64,000 bases of DNA from NCBI RefSeq assembly GCF_027214005.1, contig NZ_JAPWGY010000002.1, positions 769,860 to 833,859 of the forward strand, written 5' to 3'. Source of the DNA: Kiloniella laminariae. GTDB lineage: Bacteria; Pseudomonadota; Alphaproteobacteria; Kiloniellales; Kiloniellaceae. The translations under genes were made by a program, and so were the position numbers. Position 1 is the first letter of the stretch. Each line of letters starts with the position of its first letter. Below, one piece after another: positions 9,650 through 19,454 of the stretch. The notes under the pieces were generated by a model. The model had not been told where the DNA came from. It made no database searches and saw only the letters and a list, made by a program, of their open reading frames with translations.

Positions 9650-9670
9650 AACTCAAGACCGAGGATCCAT

Positions 9671-9706
9671 ACCAAGAACCCCACGGGATAACGTGGGGTT
9701 CTTGGT
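9671..9706. terminator. Bidirectional hairpin between symporter and threonine aldolase genes
   Basis: A perfect 15-bp stem (ACCAAGAACCCCACG with its complement at 9692-9706) around the loop GGATAA. It lies between two convergent genes and should stop transcription from both sides. Neither side has a long T run, so it is a strong hairpin rather than a textbook intrinsic terminator. Confidence 0.75.
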
Positions 9707-9745
9707 AATGTTTCCACTATTTCCTGTTTCTGCCAGCGCACCTGA

Positions 9746-10777
9746 TCATGCCAATGACTTGGCAATATCTCCAAAACGGTCCACATCGGCTTCAGAGCTG
9801 TTGAAAGAAAGAACCAGTCTGACCAGAACCGGATCAGTCTCGGACATTTCATAAAATTCGAAACCTGCATCTTTCAAAGAACGCGCCATCTTCTTCGGCA
9901 TTGATAAAAAGAGAATGTTCGCTTCAACCGGATGGACAAAACTGACAGCGGGAATTTCTTTCAGGTGATCGACAAGTCTTTTTGCCATGGCATTGGCCCG
10001 CCGGGCATTTTCAAGCCAGAGGTCTTTGGCCAGATATGCAGATAACTGAGCGGAAACAAAACGCATTTTCGAAAGATAATGCCCCCCTCTTACCCGTCTG
10101 TGCTCAAGTTCCCTGCTGTCCGCTTTGTTAAAAAACACCACAAGTTCAGCGCCCATAGCCCCGTTCTTGGTCGCACCAAAAGAAAGAACATCCACACCCG
10201 CCCGCCAGGTTATGTCGGCAGGAGAACAACCAAGCCCTGCCACAGCATTAGCGAAACGGGCACCATCCATATGGACTTTCATCCCATTCTCTCTTGCCAC
10301 TGCAGAAATAGCCGCGACTTCATCAACCTGATACAACGTCCCGGCTTCTGTTGTTTGTGTCACGCTGACAAGAGCAGGTTGTGCATGACGGGCCACACCT
10401 CTGCCAAAAATTGACGCTGAGAGCTTTTCTGCAGAAAACTTGGCGTGCTCACCACTCAAAGAAAGCAGTTTGGCCCCCCCGGTATAAAATTCGCTCGCGC
10501 CACATTCGTCGGTATGAATATGTGCATACTCATGGCAATAAATAGCACCATAGGAGGGGGTTAGCGATGAGATCGGCAGCACATTGGCCGCCGTGCCACT
10601 GATTACCGGGAAAACCGTGACATCCTTTTCGAAAATTTCAGAGGCCTGTTCTGACAGGCCTGCTGTCCATTTATCAGCACCGTAGCTGGAGGCAGCATAA
10701 TCCTGATTAGCCGCAGAAATCGCCTCAAGAATTGCCGGAGAAATTCCGGTCACATTGTCAGATGCAAAATTTGTCAT
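9746..10777 (-). CDS. Low-specificity threonine aldolase family enzyme
   Basis: 343-residue PLP-dependent enzyme of the beta-eliminating lyase / threonine aldolase family (fold type I). It should cleave L-threonine or allo-threonine to glycine and acetaldehyde. The Schiff-base lysine lies in FGATKNGAMGAE, and the segment HMDGARFANAV carries the PLP-pyridine Asp and the phosphate-side Arg. Length is normal for LtaE. It is monocistronic on the minus strand between the symporter terminator and the DUF6476-like gene. Substrate stereochemistry cannot be read from the sequence. Confidence 0.9.
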   Translation of the reverse strand: MTNFASDNVTGISPAILEAISAANQDYAASSYGADKWTAGLSEQASEIFEKDVTVFPVISGTAANVLPISSLTPSYGAIYCHEYAHIHTDECGASEFYTGGAKLLSLSGEHAKFSAEKLSASIFGRGVARHAQPALVSVTQTTEAGTLYQVDEVAAISAVARENGMKVHMDGARFANAVAGLGCSPADITWRAGVDVLSFGATKNGAMGAELVVFFNKADSRELEHRRVRGGHYLSKMRFVSAQLSAYLAKDLWLENARRANAMAKRLVDHLKEIPAVSFVHPVEANILFLSMPKKMARSLKDAGFEFYEMSETDPVLVRLVLSFNSSEADVDRFGDIAKSLA

Positions 10778-10837
10778 GATCCTAATAGCTTCTTCTCAAT
10801 TTAAAGACAGTTTTGAACTTTTCCCGGTCTCAAGGTT

Positions 10838-11194
10838 CTATTCAGCCACAGCTGTCGGTGCAGCCAAAGACCAGCCCCCCAAACGTTCCCCTGAAATCGC
10901 AGAAAAGAGCAGTACCTGTTGGCAGCCCCTTTCCCTGTTTCCTCCAAACTGGAGCAGCACCCTGTTACCCTGCAACTGGGATGCCACCAATTCACATCCA
11001 GCCGGCAGCTCAAGAAATGCCTGTGGGAAAGCCTGAACTTCCTGACTTTCGGGTAAACTTACACTTTCACTGGAAACGTCTTCCTTGTTCCCCACCCCGC
11101 TGCTTACCCGGGTGGCGATCGTATAGATCACGACACCAAAGCCCAACACCAGCAAGATGCTCATGATCACAACAGCACTCTTAATCGCTTTCAT
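10838..11194 (-). CDS. Small membrane-anchored protein (DUF6476-like)
   Basis: 118-residue protein with a single N-terminal transmembrane helix (about residues 7-28, AVVIMSILLVLGFGVVIYTIA). A ~90-residue exported domain containing two cysteines follows (GCEL and GCQQV), which could form a disulfide. The pattern resembles the alphaproteobacterial DUF6476 proteins, which also sit beside rluD; that family name is from memory and unverified. Function is unknown. It is divergent from rluD, with 85 bases between the two starts. Confidence 0.7.
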   Translation of the reverse strand: MKAIKSAVVIMSILLVLGFGVVIYTIATRVSSGVGNKEDVSSESVSLPESQEVQAFPQAFLELPAGCELVASQLQGNRVLLQFGGNRERGCQQVLLFSAISGERLGGWSLAAPTAVAE

Positions 11195-11279
11195 CTTGAT
11201 AAACCCGCGCGTAAAAGAAGACTTGTAATAGGTGAGCTTGCCCGTGAGAGCAAGTCAGAGAAAAACCGATGAGGTTCCA

Positions 11280-12281
11280 ATGGCAGAGTGCGGCCCAGAC
11301 AATAACTCCCCTGACGACAGCACAGCACAAGTGTACGAATTAACTGTCGAAGAAACAGAGAAAAAAATCCGCGTCGACCGTTTTCTCGCCGACAGGCTGC
11401 CCGATTTGTCCCGCAGCAGGTTACAGGCACTGATTGCACAACAATGCCTGCGTATTGATGGCGGCGTGACAGAGACAGCAAATTTTCGCCTGAAGGTGGG
11501 ACAACGCGTCAGCCTGACCGTACCTGAGGCGGTTGATCCAGAGCCAGAAGCACAGGATATTCCGCTCGAAATCGTCTATGAAGATGCACACCTTCTTGTC
11601 ATAAACAAACCATCTGGTCTCGTCGTACACCCCGCACCGGGTAACCAGGATGGTACTCTGGTCAATGCACTGATTCATTATTGCGGCGATGATTTCAAAG
11701 GTATCGGCGGGGTAAAACGCCCCGGTATTGTCCACCGGATTGACAAGGATACCAGTGGACTAATGGTTGTTGCCAAAACGGATGACTGTCACCAGGGGCT
11801 GGTGCAGCTCTTCTCCACTCATGACATTGAACGGAGCTATAATGCCATTGTCTGGGGTACAGCCAAACCGGTCTCCGGCAAAATTGAAGGAAATATAGGC
11901 CGGAGTCCCAAAAACAGGAAAAAGATGGCTGTGGTTCCCACAGGTGGGAAACGGGCGGTTACCTACTACAAGACTTTAAAAGTACTGGCTGATGGCGCCG
12001 CAAGTCTTGTCGAGTGCACGCTGGAAACGGGTAGAACCCATCAGATACGTGTCCACATGACCCACATCGGGCATCCCTTGTTGGGTGATCCGCTTTATGG
12101 CAGCCAGAGCCAAAGCCGAGTAAAAAGCCTGCCCGCTTCTGCCCAGACGCTGATGAAAAACTTCGAGCGCCAGGCTCTGCATGCAAAAACTTTGGGCTTT
12201 GTTCATCCTATCACCAAGGAAACACTGAGTTTCTCAAGTGAACTATCAATAGATTTGAAAGATTTGATTCATAGTTTATAA
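11280..12281 (+). CDS. rluD: Ribosomal large subunit pseudouridine synthase RluD
   Basis: 333-residue RluA-family pseudouridine synthase. An N-terminal S4 RNA-binding domain (RVDRFLADRLPDLSRSRLQ) is followed by the catalytic domain, with the active-site motif HRIDKDTSGLMVVAK carrying the catalytic Asp. RluD modifies U1911, U1915 and U1917 in helix 69 of 23S rRNA. The start at 11280 is preferred over an in-frame GTG at 11232 because GAGG (11271-11274) sits at correct spacing. The next gene, rpoH, follows 134 bases downstream; rluD-rpoH adjacency is common in alphaproteobacteria. Confidence 0.93.
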   Translation: MAECGPDNNSPDDSTAQVYELTVEETEKKIRVDRFLADRLPDLSRSRLQALIAQQCLRIDGGVTETANFRLKVGQRVSLTVPEAVDPEPEAQDIPLEIVYEDAHLLVINKPSGLVVHPAPGNQDGTLVNALIHYCGDDFKGIGGVKRPGIVHRIDKDTSGLMVVAKTDDCHQGLVQLFSTHDIERSYNAIVWGTAKPVSGKIEGNIGRSPKNRKKMAVVPTGGKRAVTYYKTLKVLADGAASLVECTLETGRTHQIRVHMTHIGHPLLGDPLYGSQSQSRVKSLPASAQTLMKNFERQALHAKTLGFVHPITKETLSFSSELSIDLKDLIHSL

Positions 12282-12315
12282 TAATTAAAAATCGCAAACA
12301 GAAATATCTCTGCCC

Positions 12316-12344
12316 CTTGTGCAATGCGGGATAAGACACCATAT
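12316..12344 (+). promoter_or_regulatory. Candidate heat-shock-type promoter of rpoH
   Basis: CTTGTG (12316-12321) and CCATAT (12339-12344) are separated by 17 bases. They resemble alphaproteobacterial RpoH-type promoter elements (CTTG / CCATAT). The site lies 72 bases before the rpoH ATG and would allow autoregulation. The match is partial, so it is a weak call. Confidence 0.3.
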
Positions 12345-12415
12345 GTCTCCATTCAGGCAGAGACTTAGACCTGTGAGCAGAGCCTCACGGTCAACCGAAT
12401 AGAGGGGAGTTTAAC

Positions 12416-13300
12416 ATGGCATCACCAAGAATTCCGGCTCTGACCCCAGAGGGAAACCTGTCGCGGTACCTTCAGGACATCCGCAAGTTTCCAATGCTGG
12501 AACAGAATCAAGAATACATGCTCGCCAAACGCTGGCGGGAGCATGATGATGTCGATGCTGCTCATACACTCGTCACCAGCCACCTTCGTCTTGTTGCAAA
12601 AATAGCCATGGGATACCGTGGTTACGGCTTGCCTGTGTCAGAGCTGATATCTGAAGGCAACGTGGGTATGATGCAGGCGGTAAAACGCTTTGATCCGGAA
12701 AAGGGCTTCCGCCTTGCGACTTACGCCATGTGGTGGATCCGTGCTTCTATTCAGGAGTATATCCTGCATTCCTGGTCTCTGGTCAAAATGGGGACAACCG
12801 CCGCCCAGAAGAAACTCTTTTTCAATCTGCGCAAGCTGAAAGGCCAGATGGAGGCAATTGACGAGGGCGACCTGTCACCTGAACAGGTGACCCACATCGC
12901 CACCACACTCGCTGTTTCAGAAAACGATGTTGTCCAGATGAACCGCAGGTTGGCGGGGCCTGACAACTCGCTCAATGCACCCTTGCGTATCGATGGGGAC
13001 GGCGAATGGCAAGATTGGCTGGTTGATGACACTCCTAGCCAGGAAACCCAGTATGCAGAGTCGGAAGAGCTGACCAAACGAAGAGCGCTTCTGGTAAACG
13101 CGATGGAGTCCCTGACTGACCGGGAACGTCACATTCTTGAAGAGCGCCGGCTGAAAGACGACCCGACAACTCTCGAAGATCTTTCCCATACCTATAATAT
13201 CAGTCGGGAGAGAGTGCGTCAGATCGAAGTCAGAGCTTTTGAAAAGCTGCAGAAAGCCATTAAGAATGCAGCAATCGAACAAAAACTCGCGACATCCTGA
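12416..13300 (+). CDS. rpoH: RNA polymerase heat-shock sigma factor RpoH
   Basis: 294-residue group-3 sigma-70 factor. Region 2 contains the core-binding and -10 recognition helices (ISEGNVGMMQAVKRFDPEKG; AMWWIRASIQEYI). The RpoH box (QKKLFFNLRKLKGQ) is present and distinguishes it from RpoD/RpoS. Region 4 holds the -35 helix-turn-helix (YNISRERVRQIEVRAFEKL). It directs transcription of chaperone and protease genes. A GGGGAG site precedes the ATG and an intrinsic terminator follows. The small heat-shock gene at 62218 in this window is a likely target. Confidence 0.96.
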   Translation: MASPRIPALTPEGNLSRYLQDIRKFPMLEQNQEYMLAKRWREHDDVDAAHTLVTSHLRLVAKIAMGYRGYGLPVSELISEGNVGMMQAVKRFDPEKGFRLATYAMWWIRASIQEYILHSWSLVKMGTTAAQKKLFFNLRKLKGQMEAIDEGDLSPEQVTHIATTLAVSENDVVQMNRRLAGPDNSLNAPLRIDGDGEWQDWLVDDTPSQETQYAESEELTKRRALLVNAMESLTDRERHILEERRLKDDPTTLEDLSHTYNISRERVRQIEVRAFEKLQKAIKNAAIEQKLATS

Positions 13301-13316
13301 ACAAGATCCCAATTTT

Positions 13317-13346
13317 AAAAAAGCCGCCGCCAAATGGCGGCTTTTT
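13317..13346 (+). terminator. Intrinsic terminator of rpoH
   Basis: A-run, stem GCCGCC (13323-13328) / GGCGGC (13336-13341), loop of seven bases, then TTTTT. It starts 17 bases after the rpoH stop codon. It excludes the upstream in-frame ATG at 13334 as a start for the next gene. Confidence 0.9.
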
Positions 13347-13480
13347 CGTATCTGCTGTTCGTCTGGCTTCCTCAAGGGAAAAATATACTCGGAGTACAGC
13401 CCAGAATATTTTTTTACTGGCCCCCATCCCCGAGAAAATATAGCTTCAGCAAAACATCAATCATTGCATCAGGCTGGAAA

Positions 13481-14197
13481 ATGACAACCGGAACTGCCGT
13501 TTATGAAGACCACCTACCCAAATGGCTCTGGCTCGCGCTTCCTGTAGCTCTGGCAGTGTTGCTGTTAATTCTTGGCCTGTTCATGCCCGGCGAGCTTTAC
13601 GATCAGTGGATCGGAAACGAACGGAATGGAATTCTCGAGACTTCTCATACGATCATCCCGGCAATCTCGTTTTTTCTTGCCTTGCGCATCTTGTTCCACC
13701 CGAATCTGCGTAACTTTAGCTGGCTCTGGTTCTGGATTTTGATTGCAGCCCTTGGCAGTTTTTACATGTCGGGCGAGGAAGCAAGCTGGGGACAGCACTG
13801 GTTCCAGTGGAGCACATCAAGCGACTGGGCAGCAATAAACGACCAGGGAGAAACCAACTTCCACAATACCAGTTCCTGGCTCGACCAGAAGCCGCGAACG
13901 ATATTGGAAATAGGTATTCTTGTTGGTGGAATTATCCTTCCCCTCCTGTTTTTCTATCGCCCCGCCCTCTGGAACCATCCGCTTGCGATCGTTGTACCGA
14001 CATTCCACCTGTTCCCGACGGCGCTTATCGCTGAGATCACGAGAATGACAGAGCGTCTTCTCGCTGCGATGGATAGCTCTTTCAGGTTGTTTCAAAGGGC
14101 CAGCGAGGTGCAGGAACTCTTCTTTGCTCTCTTTGTATTATTCTATCTGATACTCTTCTTGCGGCGTCTCAAGGAATTAAAACGGCAAGTGCCATAA
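13481..14197 (+). CDS. Hypothetical polytopic membrane protein
   Basis: About 238 residues from the ATG at 13481. A longer frame begins at 13334, but that ATG lies inside the rpoH terminator, so the later start is more credible. Five or six hydrophobic helices are visible (first at residues ~14-36), ending with a basic tail (RRLKELKRQVP). A conserved-looking polar segment, GEEASWGQHWFQW, lies between helices 3 and 4. It is not recognised as a named family. It stands alone after rpoH and converges on the membrane gene at 14244. Confidence 0.6.
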   Translation: MTTGTAVYEDHLPKWLWLALPVALAVLLLILGLFMPGELYDQWIGNERNGILETSHTIIPAISFFLALRILFHPNLRNFSWLWFWILIAALGSFYMSGEEASWGQHWFQWSTSSDWAAINDQGETNFHNTSSWLDQKPRTILEIGILVGGIILPLLFFYRPALWNHPLAIVVPTFHLFPTALIAEITRMTERLLAAMDSSFRLFQRASEVQELFFALFVLFYLILFLRRLKELKRQVP

Positions 14198-14243
14198 TCC
14201 CCTTTTCACGCTTGTACCAAAAGAAGCCACTGGTAACCTTTAC

Positions 14244-14702
14244 CTACTCGTCGTTCTCATTTTCTTCTGGTGATGCGGTTGCCCGGGCAGCCTGGCGTAC
14301 ACTCTCCCCCCAGGCCTCAACCAGATCCTCCTGGTACTTCCTAACCTGTTTGATTTTCCCCTCGGTAGAGATACTCAAATAGCTGCTGACAACAACTGGG
14401 ACGCCAAAATAAACCATCCAGCCAAACCCTGCAGCGCTATAGGCAACCATCATGTTCCAGGGATCAGCGATCCCGGAGAAAGCCCCGTCAAATGTCTGCC
14501 CGCGCTCCCATAGGGAAGTCAGGGCTGGCAAAATTCCACAAAAATTCGGCAGGCCAACTGTCATGGTCAAATAACGTTGTTTATTCCGGTCAACAATAAA
14601 GGCGACCAGACTGGGAACCATCAGAACACAAGCAAGTATCGCTGAAGGCATGAGAAATACGGCCAACAGCAAAAGAATAATTAAAAGCGGTAAACGCCCC
14701 AT
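14244..14702 (-). CDS. Small membrane protein paired with kinase-like protein
   Basis: 152 residues. Two close hydrophobic helices at the N-terminus (about residues 4-37) and another near residues 85-110 are followed by a charged cytoplasmic-type tail that ends in acidic residues. Family not recognised. It starts 10 bases after the stop of the 676-residue kinase-like gene on the same strand, so the two are almost certainly co-transcribed and probably act together at the membrane. Confidence 0.65.
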   Translation of the reverse strand: MGRLPLLIILLLLAVFLMPSAILACVLMVPSLVAFIVDRNKQRYLTMTVGLPNFCGILPALTSLWERGQTFDGAFSGIADPWNMMVAYSAAGFGWMVYFGVPVVVSSYLSISTEGKIKQVRKYQEDLVEAWGESVRQAARATASPEENENDE

Positions 14703-14712
14703 TCTGTCTTCC

Positions 14713-16743
14713 TCACAATACCCATGAAATTGTCATGATAACCAAGGCAACTCCAGAACAGACGGCAGAAATAACCGCCGAAGTTTTTTCACTTACCATC
14801 CGGACATTCTCATCAGAAACCAGCCCCCCCTTTTCGAGCCAGGTAGCCTGGGCTTCGAGATTGGTGAACATGGCCTGGGCTTGCGTAAAGCCCAGCTTGT
14901 CCTGATCCTGAATATGCGCATTGTCCAGGATCATCTGCAGCGTCGTAAGTTGTCCATCACGTTTCGCTTTTTCAACGGCATCCCTGAGCTGTTTGCGAAA
15001 AGCCGTGTTATTAAAAGTCTCAACAGCATCAATCAACAAATCCGCCATATGCGCTGAAAGAGCCGGAAGAGGTTCCGGGCTGTACTGTTTTTGCATTTCC
15101 GCCAGAAATCTCAAGGAAGCACGATTGTACACATCGCGCTTGAAGGGATCGTTAAGCCTTTTCAGAAGAGCATCCTGGTTTCCCCGCAAATGTTTCAGGG
15201 AAAAAGCAAGAATATGCCGGTCAACCGGTGCTCCTTCGATACGCCCGGCTGCGACCATAGCTTCGAGAGCTGGCAACAGATTTTTAACATCATCAACATA
15301 GTTGTCACCAACAAGGGGCGAAAGGCAGGGCCAGCCTTCATTACCAGCATAGACAGCGCGCTCCATCCCATAACCCGCGGTCATGTTCTTCACGCTCTGC
15401 TCGACACTTTCCAGCTGCTTGATAATCGCGACAAACTCCGGCTTGGTCCGTACCTGCGAAGTAACCCACGCCTGAGGCAGTTTCATCCGGATAATATCCA
15501 GATACTGTTCAAGCTTACCTGGCTGGAAAAAATCCAAGGCTATTGCCTGAGCCAGACCGTTAACCCGAACCGATGCCGTCTTGTAGGTAATGGGTGCAGA
15601 GGGATCGAGCGCCATCATCGCAACTGAAGCGGTACGATCATCCCCGCTTCCTGTACTGGCAAGCGCCTGACCTGTTTGCTGAGCGGCCTTGATCAAAGAA
15701 GCCATTTCATCATTGGACAGGGCGCGCCGGATCCAGGAATCAAGCTGATCTCCTGCAATAAGCTGTTTGCTCTCTGCCCAGTGCATCCTCATGCTGTTTG
15801 CCAGAAGTGGGGCAGTCAGATAATCCTTGCCGGCAAAGGCAATTGATCGAACCGCCTTTTGCGGCAGGGGTACCTGTTTGGGACTCAGATGCCTCCCATT
15901 GGCCCACATTTCAAGATCTGCAATTCCCCAGCGTTCATAAGGGTCATCGCTCAGGAGACCTCTCAGGGGCTCCATCAATTTAAGGGGTACTCGTGACTGG
16001 CCTACCAGAGCGCCATAGGAACCCAATTTTATTTTGGCTTCAATAATCTGCTCATCTGTTTTTTTATCCAACAGGGTTCCCCCCATGGCCAGTTCAGCAA
16101 TCAGTACACCAAAAGAATAATAGTCATCCAGAACCGTTCCCTCAGCCCGTCCTGAAGGGCTCGCCATTCCAGAATCAATCGGCTCGTACAGGACCGGTTG
16201 GGCATAGCCTGCAGGCGTGGAGACGGCCTCTCCAAGTATCGCCCTTCGATCTGGTGTGAGGAAAACATTATCCGGCCGGATGGCACGGTGAGTCAGTGTC
16301 CGGGATGAAAGCTCCCTGAATGCCGGAAGAAGATTTTCAATAACACCATGAATAATATCGTCTTCATCAAATTTCGATGGCGACATACCAGCTTGAGGAA
16401 CCAGACGTTTGCCTTTGGGGCGTTCAAATATCACAACAAAACGTCTGATATTGTCCTCTTTAAAAACAACCGTCCCGGAGCCAACGGGAACAAGCATAAC
16501 AGCACAGGAAATACGGGACATCAGGCGAATTGTTGCCGTCCGTGGTGCCGCTTCTTTTTGGCAAACCAGCGCGAGAAGAGGAGTTGCCTGGCCTTTCAGC
16601 GAAACCGCATTAATCGCAAGAGTGCCTGGGGATTGGAATTCTGGCAGTTTTTCTGCAGGCAGCAATTCGAACTTACCATCGAGTTCGACCGGATGCTGTA
16701 AATAGTCCAGTTCTGCAGCTATTTCTTTAATGTATGAAGGCAT
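14713..16743 (-). CDS. Degenerate Ser/Thr kinase-like protein with C-terminal membrane anchor
   Basis: 676-residue protein. Residues ~35-290 follow the layout of a eukaryotic-like protein kinase: the catalytic-loop equivalent is HRAIRPDN (152-159), and a DYYSFGVLIAELAMGG segment matches kinase subdomain IX. However, the catalytic Asp of HRD is Ala154, the DFG position reads LGE (170-172), and no glycine-rich loop or clear beta-3 Lys is seen, so it looks like a pseudokinase. The middle and C-terminal parts (about 320-640) are helical with no recognised domain. The last 20 or so residues form a single hydrophobic helix (VISAVCSGVALVIMTISWVL), which suggests a tail-anchored membrane protein. It is co-transcribed with the 152-residue membrane protein. 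ATP binding is doubtful; a scaffold or regulatory role is inference. Confidence 0.75.
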   Translation of the reverse strand: MPSYIKEIAAELDYLQHPVELDGKFELLPAEKLPEFQSPGTLAINAVSLKGQATPLLALVCQKEAAPRTATIRLMSRISCAVMLVPVGSGTVVFKEDNIRRFVVIFERPKGKRLVPQAGMSPSKFDEDDIIHGVIENLLPAFRELSSRTLTHRAIRPDNVFLTPDRRAILGEAVSTPAGYAQPVLYEPIDSGMASPSGRAEGTVLDDYYSFGVLIAELAMGGTLLDKKTDEQIIEAKIKLGSYGALVGQSRVPLKLMEPLRGLLSDDPYERWGIADLEMWANGRHLSPKQVPLPQKAVRSIAFAGKDYLTAPLLANSMRMHWAESKQLIAGDQLDSWIRRALSNDEMASLIKAAQQTGQALASTGSGDDRTASVAMMALDPSAPITYKTASVRVNGLAQAIALDFFQPGKLEQYLDIIRMKLPQAWVTSQVRTKPEFVAIIKQLESVEQSVKNMTAGYGMERAVYAGNEGWPCLSPLVGDNYVDDVKNLLPALEAMVAAGRIEGAPVDRHILAFSLKHLRGNQDALLKRLNDPFKRDVYNRASLRFLAEMQKQYSPEPLPALSAHMADLLIDAVETFNNTAFRKQLRDAVEKAKRDGQLTTLQMILDNAHIQDQDKLGFTQAQAMFTNLEAQATWLEKGGLVSDENVRMVSEKTSAVISAVCSGVALVIMTISWVL

Positions 16744-16937
16744 ACTCTCCCCTGCCAGAAAACTGGCTCTCCTATCTTAACCAGGATTTTCCCACTATCT
16801 CTTTAGAGCTATAGCAGACAAACGAAAAAAGATAGTTAACAGATTGTAACCCAAGCTATTTAACCTGAAAGACTTAACACTCCGTCTCCCGAGAGGAAGA
16901 GATCGAAATCAATCTACAAGGGAAGAGGATCGCACAT

Positions 16938-16969
16938 AAAAAAAGTGTTGCCAGAGACAACACTTTTTT
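16938..16969. terminator. Hairpin terminator downstream of purA
   Basis: GTGTTG (16945-16950) pairs with CAACAC (16958-16963) across a seven-base loop. Flanking A and T runs make it an intrinsic terminator on either strand. On the minus strand it ends the hisZ-purA transcript 25 bases after the purA stop. Confidence 0.85.
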
Positions 16970-16993
16970 AAATCAGGCAGACCTGAAAATTTA

Positions 16994-18295
16994 TCAGGAC
17001 TTTGGATGGAAAGGATCCTGTACCAGAATGGTATCGTCCCGTTCCGGGCTTGTGGAAAGCAATGCCACAGGCACTTCAATCAGTTCCTCGATCCGGCGAA
17101 TGTATTTGATCGCAGTCGCAGGCAATTCTGCCCAGGAACGCGCGCCATAAGTACTGTCGTCCCAGCCTTCGAGAGTTTCGTAAATAGGCTCAACCTTTGC
17201 CTGTTTGCTCGGGAGAGAAGGCAAGTGGTCATAGTCAACGCCGTCAATCCGGTAACCTGTGCAGACTTTCAATTCTTTAAAGCCATCAAGAACATCAAGC
17301 TTGGTAAGGGCGATGCCTGTAATGCCGCCAACCTTGCAAGCCTGACGGACCATTACGGCATCAAACCAGCCACAACGACGTTTCCGGCCAGTAACAGTTC
17401 CGAATTCATGGCCTCGCTCCCCAAGGCGCTGACCGATCTCATCTTCCAACTCTGTCGGGAAGGGACCCGAGCCAACGCGCGTGGTATAGGCCTTGGTAAT
17501 CCCCAGAACATAACCGACCGAGCTTGGACCAACACCAGAACCGGCTGATGCCTGTCCGGAGATGGTGTTCGAGGAGGTAACAAAAGGATACGTCCCATGA
17601 TCAACATCCAGCATGGCCCCTTGGGCACCTTCGAACAGCACACGCTTGTCCGTCTTCCGGCACTCTTCAAGACGTTGCCAGACCACATCTACATAGGGAA
17701 GGATCTTGGGGGCAACTTCCAGAAGCTTGCTTACCAGATCCCCTGCATCAATTTCAGGCTGGCCAAGCCCACGTAGCAGGGCATTGTGGTGCAACAAAAG
17801 GGCGTTTACCCGCTCACGCAAAAATTCCTCATCGGCCAGATCGCAGATGCGGATTGCCCGGCGGCCAACCTTGTCTTCGTAGGCAGGGCCAATGCCGCGC
17901 CCGGTGGTTCCGATCTTGGCTTCCCCTTTGGCTGCGGCTTCGCGGGCCCGGTCGACTTCGCCGTGCAAGGGCAGGATCAGGGCTGCATTTTCTGAAACTT
18001 TCAAGTTATCCGGCGTCAGTTCCACGCCCTGTTCACGCAGACGATCCATTTCCGCAAGCAATGCCCAGGGGTCAATCACCACACCATTACCGATGATCGA
18101 CATCTTCCCTTTGCGAACAATACCGGAAGGCAAAAGGGAAAGTTTGTAAACCTTGCCGTCTACGACAAGGGTATGTCCCGCATTATGTCCGCCCTGAAAG
18201 CGTACAACCACGTCCGCGCGCTCAGAAAGCCAGTCAACGATTTTACCTTTACCTTCATCTCCCCACTGGGAGCCGACGACAGCGACATTGGACAT
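16994..18295 (-). CDS. purA: Adenylosuccinate synthetase
   Basis: 433 residues, full length. PurA joins IMP and aspartate with GTP hydrolysis to give adenylosuccinate, the first committed step to AMP. The N-terminus carries the P-loop-like [11 protein letters not shown] with the catalytic Asp, then GGHNAGHT. The central [13 protein letters not shown] and C-terminal GSGPFPTE segments are all intact. Its ATG lies one base after the hisZ stop codon, so the two are translationally coupled. Confidence 0.98.
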   Translation of the reverse strand: MSNVAVVGSQWGDEGKGKIVDWLSERADVVVRFQGGHNAGHTLVVDGKVYKLSLLPSGIVRKGKMSIIGNGVVIDPWALLAEMDRLREQGVELTPDNLKVSENAALILPLHGEVDRAREAAAKGEAKIGTTGRGIGPAYEDKVGRRAIRICDLADEEFLRERVNALLLHHNALLRGLGQPEIDAGDLVSKLLEVAPKILPYVDVVWQRLEECRKTDKRVLFEGAQGAMLDVDHGTYPFVTSSNTISGQASAGSGVGPSSVGYVLGITKAYTTRVGSGPFPTELEDEIGQRLGERGHEFGTVTGRKRRCGWFDAVMVRQACKVGGITGIALTKLDVLDGFKELKVCTGYRIDGVDYDHLPSLPSKQAKVEPIYETLEGWDDSTYGARSWAELPATAIKYIRRIEELIEVPVALLSTSPERDDTILVQDPFHPKS

Positions 18296-18296
18296 A

Positions 18297-19454
18297 TCAG
18301 TTAGTTCCTAACTCATGAATGTGGCCACCTTCCAACAGGTGGCTACAGGACAAACGGAGCGCTTCCGCGCGATCATCTTTAACAGGCTCAAGGCCGGAAA
18401 TTGTAATCCATCCCTGTGCCCGGAAAGCACCGCTTTCTTCGCGGCGAGTTCCGAAGGGAAGAAAGATACGACGGGCAATTTTTGGCTTTGGCAAAGCCCT
18501 GAGCACCGTATCCATAAAAAGTGTAAAACCGGTAGCAGGCTCGACAATGTTATCAACACTGACTGAATTATACCTGCCTCCCCGCCCGAGTTCACCCCGG
18601 ACGCCTTTGGCAAAGAAAATGAAACTTATGCCGGTATGATATTCAAAACCACGGTGCTCGACCAGATCCAGCGTCACAGTCAATTTCGGTGCCTGTACAC
18701 GAACCAGCTCAACAACAGCAACCAAACGATCAATTTCCCTGCGTGCTGTTCCGGGCAAATCCAATGTCCTGGCAAAGGACAGAATTTCTTCTGCTGTCCC
18801 TGCCGCATGGAGCAATTTCAGGAAAAGCGTCGCGTGTTTTCCTGCCAGCGCTTCAACTTCAGCAGCGTCTTTGCGATCGAGAGCCACCCGTAAATCTCTG
18901 GCCAGGTCAGGTTCGATTGACAGATCAGCGGCGATGGCAGGAACAAGGGTCGGAAGGTTGATATCAACACTCAGATCTTTCACCCCGACATTTTCCAGAG
19001 CGCTGGCCGCTGCAACGATTACCTCGGCATCAGCGGCATCAGATGTCACGCCGATCAGCTCTCCACCAACCTGTGTAAACTGACGTTCGGGACGGAGCTG
19101 GCTCCCTGTCACCTGCAGTACGTCTCCGCCATAACAAAGGCGAAGCGGGCGGGCTGTTTTTTGCAAGCGGGTCGCCGCAATTCGGGCAACCTGTGGCGTG
19201 ATATCTGCCCGAAGCCCCATCATGCGGTGGCTGGTGGGATCCATCAGGCGGAAAATCTGATTGGAAAGGGTTTCTCCGGCACCGGAAAGCAGCGCATTTT
19301 CAAACTCCAGCAACGGAGGTTTGATGCGGTCATAGCCTTCTGAGGAAAAACAGTCGATCAGTCGACGGACAACCTCTGCCTCATGGGCAGCAGCTGGCAT
19401 CAGTAGGTCCTGTAAACCAGCAGGCAACAAGGCCTTGTCCCCATTTTTTTTCAT
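18297..19454 (-). CDS. hisZ: ATP phosphoribosyltransferase regulatory subunit HisZ
   Basis: 385-residue class II histidyl-tRNA-synthetase-like protein without the tRNA-binding C-terminal domain. HisZ is the regulatory partner of short-form HisG in the first step of histidine synthesis. Motif-2-like [19 protein letters not shown] is visible, and the family motif region RGLE/Y appears as [15 protein letters not shown]. Location upstream of purA is a typical alphaproteobacterial arrangement. The hisG gene is not in the window. A 180-base leader separates it from the serA terminator. Confidence 0.93.
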   Translation of the reverse strand: MKKNGDKALLPAGLQDLLMPAAAHEAEVVRRLIDCFSSEGYDRIKPPLLEFENALLSGAGETLSNQIFRLMDPTSHRMMGLRADITPQVARIAATRLQKTARPLRLCYGGDVLQVTGSQLRPERQFTQVGGELIGVTSDAADAEVIVAAASALENVGVKDLSVDINLPTLVPAIAADLSIEPDLARDLRVALDRKDAAEVEALAGKHATLFLKLLHAAGTAEEILSFARTLDLPGTARREIDRLVAVVELVRVQAPKLTVTLDLVEHRGFEYHTGISFIFFAKGVRGELGRGGRYNSVSVDNIVEPATGFTLFMDTVLRALPKPKIARRIFLPFGTRREESGAFRAQGWITISGLEPVKDDRAEALRLSCSHLLEGGHIHELGTN

